Source of the DNA: an uncultured Methylobacteriaceae bacterium
GTDB taxonomy: Bacteria; Pseudomonadota; Alphaproteobacteria; Rhizobiales; Beijerinckiaceae
Reading direction: 5' to 3'
NCBI GenBank assembly: GCA_937872715.1
Contig: CALMTJ010000189.1
Location: forward strand, 1 to 6,518
Length of the DNA: 6,518 nt
The first letter of the stretch is position 1. Every line of letters starts with the position of its first letter. This document shows, piece after piece, positions 1-5,174 of this stretch. The notes under the pieces were generated by a model. The model ran no database searches. It worked only from the letters and a program-made list of their open reading frames with translations, and was not told the DNA's origin. A program made the position numbers and the translations under genes.

Positions 1-267
1 GCCTTCGCCCACCTGCGGGGCGTGCCGCACGTTGTCATCCGGGTGCCGGTGGACCTCGTCGACGGCGCGGACGAGCTCTTCCGCCGGATGGCTCGCGAGC
101 GCGGCTTCGAGGGACGCGCCGTGGTGCTGGGCGAGGATGATCTCGGGCCGGGCGACGTCCGCATCGAATGGTCCGACGGCGGCGTGACCCGCAACAGCCA
201 TGCGGTCGAGGCCGCGATTTCCGACGCCCTCCGGGCGTCCGCCAGGACGGAGCCCCATGGCGAGTGA
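1..267 (+). CDS. fliH: Flagellar assembly protein FliH, C-terminal part (5' end outside window)
   Basis: The reading frame is open from base 1 to a TGA at 265-267 and gives 88 visible residues. The start codon lies upstream of the window; a GTG at 22 is an internal Val codon, not a convincing start. FliH is the cytoplasmic regulator and stator of the flagellar export ATPase FliI and also contacts FliN at the C-ring. The visible part fits the C-terminal domain of the family: a hydrophobic beta strand (VVIRVP), an acidic helix, then the pattern GDVRIEWSDGG, which matches the conserved (D/C)RIEW-x-GG segment near FliH C-termini. The next gene, fliN, begins 11 bp before this stop, so the two are probably translationally coupled. 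FliH sequences diverge widely, so the call rests on this motif plus the fliN-flbD context, which matches the Caulobacter fliF operon (there FliH is also called FlbE). Confidence 0.78.
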   Translation, partial: AFAHLRGVPHVVIRVPVDLVDGADELFRRMARERGFEGRAVVLGEDDLGPGDVRIEWSDGGVTRNSHAVEAAISDALRASARTEPHGE

Positions 268-592
268 CACGGAGCTCGCCCTGCCGCAGCTCGGCGGGGA
301 GGACCTCGCCTTCGGGAGCGGCCGCCCGGTCGAGGGCCGCCCCGGCCGCGGCGATCTCGGCCCCATCCTGGACGTGCCCGTGACGGTCTCGGCTGTCCTC
401 GGCCATCTCCGCATGCCGGTCGGCGACCTCCTCAAAGTCGGGCCGGGCTCCGTCCTCGAGCTCGACCGCCGGGTCGGCGAGGCGGTCGACATCCTGGTCA
501 ACGACCGGCTCGTCGCGCGCGGCGAGGTCGTGCTGGTCGAGGACCGGCTCGGCGTCACGGTCACGGAGATCGTCAGGTCGGACGCGGCCTGA
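257..592 (+). CDS. fliN: Flagellar motor switch protein FliN
   Basis: Encodes 111 residues from ATG 257. FliN forms the lower ring of the flagellar C-ring (switch complex) in the cytoplasm and docks FliH/FliI for export. Residues 1-33 are a low-complexity, Gly/Pro-rich lead. Residues 36-107 form a complete SpoA/SURF domain: ILDVPVTVSAVLG, then the MPVGDLLKVGPGSVLELD core, then VDILVNDRLVARGEVVLVEDRLGV and TEIV at the end. The length is typical of a short alphaproteobacterial FliN. The frame stays open further upstream (an ATG exists at 200), but 257 is preferred because the domain is complete from there, a GGAG lies at 249-252 and an AGGA at 244-247, and the resulting 11-bp overlap with fliH is normal for an operon. 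The start is the only uncertain point. Confidence 0.93.
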   Translation: MASDTELALPQLGGEDLAFGSGRPVEGRPGRGDLGPILDVPVTVSAVLGHLRMPVGDLLKVGPGSVLELDRRVGEAVDILVNDRLVARGEVVLVEDRLGVTVTEIVRSDAA

Positions 593-620
593 CGGGGCGG
601 GAACACGGAAAGCAAGGGCC

Positions 621-1976
621 ATGCGTCTCCTCATCATCGGGCGGTTCTCGGGCGAGCTCGTCGCCGCCTCCCGCATCGCCATGAATCGCGGCGCGACCGT
701 CAGCCAGGCGGACAGTCTCGCCCAGGGCCTGGCGGTCCTGCGCACGCGCGGGGCCGACCTCGTCATGATCGAGGTGCCGCTGCCCGTGGCGGAGCTGGTC
801 GCCGCCCTCGAGGCCGAGCACATCCGCACGCCGGTCGTCGCCTGCGGCACCGGCACCGATGCCCGCTCGGCCGTGGCCGCCATCCAGGCCGGCGCCAAGG
901 AATACATCCCACTCCCGCCCGATCCCGAGCTGATCGCGGCCGTGATCGAGGCGGTGGCGGCCGATGCCCGTGCCTTCGTGTGGCGCGATCCCGCGATGGA
1001 GCGGGTGGTGAAGCTCGCCGAGCAAGTGGCCCGCTCCGGCGCCTCCGTGCTGGTCACGGGCGAGAGCGGCACCGGCAAGGAGGTGCTGGCGCGCCACATT
1101 CACCTGAAGTCGCCGCGGCGCGACAGGCCCTTCGTGTCAGTGAATTGCGCGGCGATCCCGGACAACCTCCTCGAATCGGAGCTGTTCGGCCACGAGAGGG
1201 GCGCCTTCACGGGCGCGGTGGCGCGCCGGATCGGCAAGTTCGAGGAGGCGAGCACGGGCACGCTGTTGCTGGACGAGGTGTCCGAGATGGATGCCCGCCT
1301 CCAGGCGAAGCTGCTCCGGGCCCTGCAGGAGCGGGTCATCGACCGAGTCGGCGGCTCGCAGCCCGTCCCGGTCGATATCCGGGTGATCGCGACGTCGAAC
1401 CGGAACCTCTCCGAAGAGGTCCGCAAGGGCACCTTCCGGGAAGACCTCCTGTTCCGGCTGAACGTCGTGAACCTCAGGCTTCCCGCCCTCCGAGAGCGGC
1501 CGGGCGACGTGCTGGAGCTCGCGGGCTTCTTCGCCAGGCGCTACGCGGACGTGAACGGGCTGCCGGTCCGGTCCCTGTCCGCCGACGCGAAGCGCCTCGT
1601 CCTCGCGAACCCGTGGCGCGGCAACGTCCGCGAGCTGGAGAACGCCATCCACCGGGCCGTGCTCCTCGCCACGGGCGACGTCATCGGCGCGGAGGCCATC
1701 CGGGCTCCGGACGGGGAGGCTTTGTCCGGCGCCGCCCCGGTGGAGCGCGCCGCCCAGAACGCGCTCGCGGCAACCCGCGAGCTCGTCGGCCGCACGGTCG
1801 CGGACGTGGAGCGCGACCTCATCCTCGACACGCTCGACCATTGCCTCGGCAACCGCACCCACGCGGCCCGGATCCTCGGCATCTCCATCCGGACGCTCCG
1901 CAACAAGCTGTCCGAATACGTGACGTCCGGCATAGCGGTCGCCGAGCCGGGCGGCACCCGGCCGTCCTTCGCGTGA
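621..1976 (+). CDS. flbD: Sigma54-dependent flagellar transcriptional activator FlbD
   Basis: Encodes 451 residues from ATG 621, with GGAAAG at 607-612 as a plausible ribosome binding site. FlbD is an NtrC-family activator that hydrolyses ATP to open sigma54 promoters of late flagellar genes; in Caulobacter it also represses the fliF operon and is controlled by FliX. Residues 1-115 are a degenerate receiver domain: the acidic pair is replaced by G7-R8, the phospho-acceptor position by E51 (in DLVMIEVPLP), and the conserved Lys is missing (YIPLPPDPE). The AAA+ domain has Walker A GESGTGKE (147-154), the sigma54-contact loop GAFTGA (194-199), Walker B GTLLLDEV with D218-E219, and arginine-finger region FREDLLFRLN with R273 and R279. 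A Fis-type helix-turn-helix covers about 407-430 (HCLGNRTHAARILGISIRT). The receiver-to-AAA+ stretch VACGTGTDA...AGAKEYIPLPPDPELIAAV strongly resembles Caulobacter FlbD as I remember it. It is last in the flagellar run visible here. Confidence 0.95.
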   Translation: MRLLIIGRFSGELVAASRIAMNRGATVSQADSLAQGLAVLRTRGADLVMIEVPLPVAELVAALEAEHIRTPVVACGTGTDARSAVAAIQAGAKEYIPLPPDPELIAAVIEAVAADARAFVWRDPAMERVVKLAEQVARSGASVLVTGESGTGKEVLARHIHLKSPRRDRPFVSVNCAAIPDNLLESELFGHERGAFTGAVARRIGKFEEASTGTLLLDEVSEMDARLQAKLLRALQERVIDRVGGSQPVPVDIRVIATSNRNLSEEVRKGTFREDLLFRLNVVNLRLPALRERPGDVLELAGFFARRYADVNGLPVRSLSADAKRLVLANPWRGNVRELENAIHRAVLLATGDVIGAEAIRAPDGEALSGAAPVERAAQNALAATRELVGRTVADVERDLILDTLDHCLGNRTHAARILGISIRTLRNKLSEYVTSGIAVAEPGGTRPSFA

Positions 1977-1995
1977 TCGGTCGGGAACGATCGAT

Positions 1996-2075
1996 CCCGT
2001 CATCGCGAGCAGAGCGAAGCGACCCAGGGCCGTGCGTCTGCCCCTGGGTCGCTTCGCTGAGCTCGCGATGACGGG
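1996..2075. repeat. Long imperfect palindrome between convergent genes; possible bidirectional terminator
   Basis: Two 34-bp arms, 1996-2029 and 2042-2075, are reverse complements except for two adjacent mismatches (2011-2012 against 2059-2060). The loop is 12 nt. Each arm contains the words GTCATCGCGAGC and GCGAAGCGACCCAGGG (read on the + strand in the left arm). The element starts 19 bp after the flbD stop and ends 9 bp before the stop of the converging small gene, so its transcript would fold into a long hairpin from either direction. There is no clear T-tract, so termination is inferred from position. Words of the type GTCAT-GCGAG-GCGAAGCGA occur in dispersed intergenic palindromes of many alphaproteobacteria, as far as I recall. 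I therefore think this is a copy of a dispersed repeat family; genome-wide copy number cannot be seen here. Confidence 0.85.
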
Positions 2076-2084
2076 AAGGGAAGC

Positions 2085-2294
2085 TCAGCCCTTCTTCAGC
2101 TCCGCCGGCTTGTGCGAGGCCGTCTTCCCCGACTTGTCGCTCTTGACGATGTATTGCGGGTCGTCCTTCGTCGCCGCGACCTTGTGGCCTTTGATCTGCG
2201 TGGCGCTCGTCTGCTTCTTCACGACCGTGCCGTGGGTCTTGCCCCCGCTCGTATCCCAGCTGACCTTGTCGCCCGTCTTCAACTCCTTGGCCAT
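2085..2294 (-). CDS. Small DUF2945 / Hva1-TUDOR-type protein
   Basis: Encodes 69 residues on the minus strand, from ATG (complement of 2292-2294) to TGA (complement of 2085-2087). The sequence has the hallmarks of the DUF2945 (hypervirulence-associated TUDOR) family: KTGDKVSWDTSGGKTHGTVVKK near the N-terminus, then a hydrophilic middle and a DPQYIVKSDKSGKTASHKPAELKK ending. It should fold as one small beta-barrel. It has no signal peptide or membrane segment and is very Lys-rich, so it is probably cytoplasmic. The biochemical role of the family is not established, and the family name should not be read as virulence. The frame is open further upstream to about 3344, but that part is antisense to rlmJ. 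A GGAG seven bases before ATG 2294 and the complete domain fix the start. It converges with flbD and diverges from rlmJ, so it is most likely a single-gene transcript. Confidence 0.88.
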   Translation of the reverse strand: MAKELKTGDKVSWDTSGGKTHGTVVKKQTSATQIKGHKVAATKDDPQYIVKSDKSGKTASHKPAELKKG

Positions 2295-2301
2295 GTCGAC
2301 G

Positions 2302-2305
2302 CTCC
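2302..2305 (-). promoter_or_regulatory. Ribosome binding site (GGAG) of the DUF2945 gene
   Basis: On the minus strand GGAG is followed by seven bases and then the ATG at 2294. This supports the 69-residue start over the much longer open frame that runs antisense through rlmJ. Confidence 0.7.
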
Positions 2306-2347
2306 ACTTCGCGGGCCGGACCGGCGGTCCAGCTACGCCCGTCCAGA

Positions 2348-2383
2348 ACCCGACCGGGCCGCCCCGGTTCGGCCCGGTCGGGT
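2348..2383. promoter_or_regulatory. Perfect 14-bp hairpin in the divergent intergenic region, upstream of rlmJ
   Basis: Arms 2348-2361 (ACCCGACCGGGCCG) and 2370-2383 (CGGCCCGGTCGGGT) are perfectly complementary around an 8-nt loop. The stem is almost all G/C and ends 22 bases before the rlmJ GTG. A smaller dyad, GGACCG-G-CGGTCC, lies at 2318-2330 in the same 111-bp region between the DUF2945 gene and rlmJ. Possible roles are a leader hairpin in the rlmJ mRNA, a stop for stray transcription, or a protein-binding dyad. The sequence does not decide between them. I could not pick a convincing promoter for either gene in this region. Confidence 0.5.
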
Positions 2384-2405
2384 CACGTCCGCTTGAGCTG
2401 GTGGC

Positions 2406-3269
2406 GTGAACTACCGGCACGCCTTTCACGCCGGCAATTTCGCGGACGTGACGAAGCACGTCCTCCTCGTCCGCATCCTCGTCCACCTCCTCCGCAAGGA
2501 GGCGCCGTTCCGGGTCGTGGACACCCATGCCGGCATCGGCCGCTACGATCTCGCCGGCCCGGAGGCGAAACGGACGGGCGAATGGCAGGGCGGCATCGGC
2601 CGTCTCGACGCGCCGTTCGGCGACGATGTCGAGGCGCTGCTCGCGCCGTACCGGGCGGTGCTCGACGCGACTCGGGAGCGCTACGGCCGGACGGTCTATC
2701 CGGGCTCGCCCGCCATCGTCCGGGAGCTGATCCGGCCGTCTGACCGGGCGGTGTTCGTCGAGAGGCACCCGGCCGATGCCGACACGCTGACCGGCCGCTT
2801 CAACGCGACCGCGAACGCCAAGGTGCTCCGCCTCGACGGCTGGACGGCGCTCGGCGCCCTCCTCCCGCCGAAGGAGCGGCGCGGCCTCGTCCTGATCGAC
2901 CCGCCCTTCGAGGAACCGGGCGAGACCGAGCACGCGCTCGCCCGCCTCGCCGCCGCGATCCGCAGGTGGCCGACCGGGATCTACGCGCTCTGGTATCCGA
3001 TCAAGCGCGGCCCCGGGATGGACGGGCCGCTCGCCCGGTTCGCCGCTTCGCTCGGCCGCGAGGCGTTGCGCCTGGAGGTGCTCGTGGCGGATCCGGCGGG
3101 CCGGGCCGGGCTCGCCGGGTCGGGCCTCCTCGTCGTGAACCCGCCCTGGACCCTGGCGGAGGAGGCGGGAACGCTGCTGCCGGCCCTGGCCGCGCGCCTG
3201 GCGCAGGAGCCTGGCGCCGGCTTTCGCTGCGAGGCGCTCCGGGCCGCCGCCGGCCCGGCGCATCGCTAG
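2406..3269 (+). CDS. rlmJ: 23S rRNA (adenine(2030)-N6)-methyltransferase RlmJ
   Basis: Encodes 287 residues, close to the roughly 280 of E. coli RlmJ (YhiR). The enzyme transfers a methyl group from S-adenosylmethionine to N6 of A2030 (E. coli numbering) in 23S rRNA. Visible family marks are the N-terminal NYRHAFHAGNFADVTKH (2-18), the SAM-binding motif DTHAGIGRYDL (39-49), the target-amine motif LIDPPFE with D165-P-P-F168 (the usual form is DPPY), GIYALWYPIK (191-200), and SGLLVVNPPWTL (239-250). The start is a GTG at 2406. An in-frame TGA at 2394-2396 limits the start to this codon, which also begins the conserved N-terminus exactly. The ribosome binding site is weak. The gene stands between a divergent small gene and an ABC1 kinase 92 bp downstream, so it may be transcribed alone or lead the next unit. 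Confidence 0.95.
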   Translation: MNYRHAFHAGNFADVTKHVLLVRILVHLLRKEAPFRVVDTHAGIGRYDLAGPEAKRTGEWQGGIGRLDAPFGDDVEALLAPYRAVLDATRERYGRTVYPGSPAIVRELIRPSDRAVFVERHPADADTLTGRFNATANAKVLRLDGWTALGALLPPKERRGLVLIDPPFEEPGETEHALARLAAAIRRWPTGIYALWYPIKRGPGMDGPLARFAASLGREALRLEVLVADPAGRAGLAGSGLLVVNPPWTLAEEAGTLLPALAARLAQEPGAGFRCEALRAAAGPAHR

Positions 3270-3270
3270 G

Positions 3271-3305
3271 CGCGACGTCGCGGCCGGGAACGGGCGCGTC
3301 GCCCG
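3271..3305. other. Short dyads after rlmJ (12-bp palindrome plus small hairpin)
   Basis: Directly after the rlmJ stop lies the perfect palindrome CGCGACGTCGCG (3271-3282), followed by a hairpin with stem CGGGCG/CGCCCG and loop CGT (3291-3305). They could end rlmJ transcription, but there is no T-run. In DNA this GC-rich, short dyads also arise by chance. Confidence 0.3.
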
Positions 3306-3361
3306 CGGCTTGACGTCTGTCCGCTTCCCGCTTGGACGCTTCACCCGAGAAATCCCCCGAG

Positions 3362-4723
3362 ATGCCCGATTCCGAAGCCAATCGTTTCTCGGCCCGTGCG
3401 GTCCGCTACGCGCGGGTCGGCGCCAATGTGGGCGGCGTCGCGGCCCGCATCGCCGGGCAGCGCCTGTTCGGCGGCGGAGGCGGGCAGGCCGGCAACGCGG
3501 CCGCGCTCGCGAGCGCGCTCGGCGGGCTGAAGGGCCCCATCATGAAGGTGGCGCAGCTCCTCTCCCCCGTGCCGGACCTCGTGCCGCCGGAATACGCGGC
3601 CGAGCTCGGCAAGCTGCAGGCCGAGGCGCCCCCGATGGGCGCCGGCTTCGTGGCCCGCCGCATGGTGAGCGAGCTCGGGCAGGATTGGCGCGCCCGCTTC
3701 GGCTCCTTCGACCTGAAACCGGCGGCGGCGGCCTCGCTTGGGCAGGTCCACAGGGCGACGACGACGGCCGGGCAGCCGCTCGCCTGCAAGCTCCAGTACC
3801 CGGACATGCAATCCGCCGTGGAGGCGGACCTGAAGCAGCTCGACCTCGCCTTCGCGCTGCATCGGCGGATGGACAGCGCCATCGACACCCGCGAGATCGC
3901 GACCGAGATCGGCGCGCGCCTGCGGGAGGAGCTGGATTACGGCCGCGAGGCCAAGAACGCCGCGCTCTACGGGGAGGTCCTGGCCGATACGCCCGCCGTC
4001 CGGGTCCCGGCCGTGCATCCCGACCTGTCCACCCGCCGCCTGCTGACGCTCGACTGGCTGGAGGGCGAGAAGATGCTCTCCTTCAAGGACGCGCCGCTCG
4101 CGATCCGCAACCGTCTCGCGACCGCCATGTTCAAGGCGTGGTGGCACCCGGTCGCGCAGATCGGCGTCATCCACGGCGACCCGCATCTCGGCAATTACAG
4201 CGTCTTCTCCGAGGGCGGCGAGGCGGCCGGCATCAACCTCCTGGATTACGGCTGCATCCGGGTCTTCCCGCCGAGCTTCCTGTCCGGCGTGGTCGACCTC
4301 TATCACGGCCTCCTGGCGGACGACCGCGCGCAGATGGTGCACGCCTACGAGACCTGGGGCTTCCGGCGGCTCAGCGCCGACCTCGTCGACACGCTGAACA
4401 TCTGGGCCCGCTTCATCTACGGGCCGCTGCTCGACGACCGCGTCCGCACGATAGCGGACGGAGTGAAACCCTCCGAATACGGCCGCAAGCAGGCCTACCA
4501 GGTGCACATGGCGCTTCGGGAGAAGGGCCCGGTCACGGTGCCCCGCGAGTTCGTGTTCATGGACCGGGCGGCGGTGGGCCTCGGGGCCGTGTTCCTCCAC
4601 CTCAACGCCGAGCTGAACTTCCGGCAGATGTTCGCGGCCGAGATCGTGGGCTTCTCGGCCGAGGCGCTGGCGAGCCGGCAGGCCGTCGCACTCGACCGGG
4701 CCGGCATCGCCGCGATGGCCTGA
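3362..4723 (+). CDS. ABC1/UbiB (ADCK)-family atypical kinase-like protein
   Basis: Encodes 453 residues from ATG 3362. The family (bacterial UbiB, yeast Coq8, human ADCK) has a protein-kinase-like fold with ATPase activity and supports ubiquinone biosynthesis; the substrates of many members are unknown. Positions, in order: N-terminal signature region GGLKGPIMKVAQLLS with K62-V-A-Q65 (family consensus KxGQ), then PDLVPPEYAAELGKLQ; Ala-rich nucleotide loop AAASLGQVH (122-130); putative ATP-site Lys K143 in ACKLQYP; EELDYGREAKNA (189-200); catalytic loop HGDPHLGN with D273 and N278; metal-binding LLDYG with D295. No C-terminal transmembrane helices of the UbiB type are evident, so it is probably not UbiB itself but a paralogous ABC1 protein. 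The frame extends back to a TTG at 3332 (10 more residues), but the ATG gives a natural MPDSEANRFSARA start. Ribosome binding sites are weak for both. It lies 58 bp before a respiratory gene. Confidence 0.9.
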   Translation: MPDSEANRFSARAVRYARVGANVGGVAARIAGQRLFGGGGGQAGNAAALASALGGLKGPIMKVAQLLSPVPDLVPPEYAAELGKLQAEAPPMGAGFVARRMVSELGQDWRARFGSFDLKPAAAASLGQVHRATTTAGQPLACKLQYPDMQSAVEADLKQLDLAFALHRRMDSAIDTREIATEIGARLREELDYGREAKNAALYGEVLADTPAVRVPAVHPDLSTRRLLTLDWLEGEKMLSFKDAPLAIRNRLATAMFKAWWHPVAQIGVIHGDPHLGNYSVFSEGGEAAGINLLDYGCIRVFPPSFLSGVVDLYHGLLADDRAQMVHAYETWGFRRLSADLVDTLNIWARFIYGPLLDDRVRTIADGVKPSEYGRKQAYQVHMALREKGPVTVPREFVFMDRAAVGLGAVFLHLNAELNFRQMFAAEIVGFSAEALASRQAVALDRAGIAAMA

Positions 4724-4781
4724 CGATTGCGAGGCGGGGACGCATCCGCTACGAACCGCTGGGGAGAGGGACGGCACGGCC

Positions 4782-5075
4782 ATGGCGAGCACGACGGACG
4801 GTTCGGCGCAGGGCTATCGGCCCGAGATGGACGGCCGGGCGCACGAGACGACCTATGACGGCTTCACCCATTTCACGACGGTCGGCGCCCTCTTCGTCGC
4901 CTGCATCGTGGTCGGGCTGGCGGTCGGCGGCGTGAAGCACGCCTGGATGTCCGCGATGGTGATGATCGTGCTGGCCCATGTGGCGACCGCGATCGGGCTG
5001 ATGTCGAGGTCGCTGGCGTGGAAGCCGCCCGCGACCGTGCTTGCCGTCCTTCTGCTGATGCTGCTCTTCTACTGA
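4782..5075 (+). CDS. aa3-type cytochrome c oxidase subunit IV-like small membrane protein
   Basis: Encodes 97 residues from ATG 4782. A purine-rich stretch, GGGGAGAGGG at 4761-4770, serves as ribosome binding site at a slightly long spacing. Residues 16-48 (MDGRAHETTYDGFTHFTTVGALFVACIVVGLAV) match the bacterial aa3 oxidase subunit IV family: a short acidic, aromatic N-terminus with the YDGF-x-x-FTT motif leading into one transmembrane helix. That subunit is a small accessory protein of the inner-membrane terminal oxidase. Members are usually about 40-70 residues with one helix. Here a second hydrophobic stretch (about 54-73) and a third (about 83-97) follow, so three membrane segments are predicted. 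In Rhizobiales this small gene is often found just upstream of the transhydrogenase genes, as it is here. It could act with the oxidase or be a lineage-specific membrane protein that shares only the N-terminal motif. Confidence 0.78.
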   Translation: MASTTDGSAQGYRPEMDGRAHETTYDGFTHFTTVGALFVACIVVGLAVGGVKHAWMSAMVMIVLAHVATAIGLMSRSLAWKPPATVLAVLLLMLLFY

Positions 5076-5099
5076 TCCGGCCGGATCTCCTGATCCGGC
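5074..5099. other. Overlapping dyads at the stop of the subunit-IV-like gene
   Basis: GATCCGGCCGGATC (5074-5087) is a perfect 14-bp palindrome that overlaps the TGA stop. Its right half also pairs with the next bases: GCCGGATC (5080-5087) and GATCCGGC (5092-5099) form an 8-bp stem with a TCCT loop. CTGATCCGGC is present twice as a direct repeat (5072-5081 and 5090-5099), so two alternative hairpins are possible. No T-tract follows, so a terminator role is uncertain. Confidence 0.45.
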
Positions 5100-5134
5100 G
5101 GGACGCCGGACACCTCGCCACCAACGCAGCCGCG

Positions 5135-5156
5135 CGTCCGCCTGATCGGGCGGACG
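5135..5156 (+). promoter_or_regulatory. Hairpin just before the pntAA ribosome binding site
   Basis: CGTCCGCC (5135-5142) pairs perfectly with GGCGGACG (5149-5156) around the 6-nt loop TGATCG. The stem ends four bases before the AAGGGG ribosome binding site (5161-5166) of pntAA. It may stabilise the 5' end of the mRNA or limit read-through from upstream. No known riboswitch is recognised. Confidence 0.4.
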
Positions 5157-5160
5157 GATG

Positions 5161-5166
5161 AAGGGG
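5161..5166 (+). promoter_or_regulatory. Ribosome binding site of pntAA
   Basis: AAGGGG with eight bases before ATG 5175. A second ATG at 5171 is out of frame and four bases from the binding site, so it is too close to be preferred. This decides the 5175 start. Confidence 0.7.
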
Positions 5167-5174
5167 TAAGATGC

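Noticed and set aside
593..620. Possible sigma54 promoter or FlbD site near flbD
   Set aside because: No GG-N10-GC element of the TGGCAC-N5-TTGCA type was seen in this short gap or the other intergenic regions.
35..2003. Minus-strand open frames opposite fliH, fliN and flbD
   Set aside because: All are antisense shadows of strongly conserved flagellar genes; their translations contain no recognisable motif.
3310..3338. Possible promoter with TTGACG at 3310-3315 before the kinase gene
   Set aside because: The -35-like word is good, but no acceptable -10 element is found at 16-18 bp spacing, so it is not listed as a promoter.
2085..3344. A 419-residue version of the minus-strand small gene
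   Set aside because: The upstream 350 codons are antisense to rlmJ and look like non-coding translation. Only the last 69 residues match a family, and they have their own GGAG and ATG.
3332..3361. TTG start at 3332 for the ABC1 kinase, adding ten residues
   Set aside because: There is no ribosome binding site before it, and the extra residues (MDASPEKSPE) do not look conserved. ATG 3362 is preferred, though the alternative cannot be excluded.
3341..4792. Minus-strand open frame of 483 codons opposite the ABC1 kinase
   Set aside because: It lies antisense to a complete kinase with all catalytic motifs, is low in complexity, and has no domain or ribosome binding site of its own.
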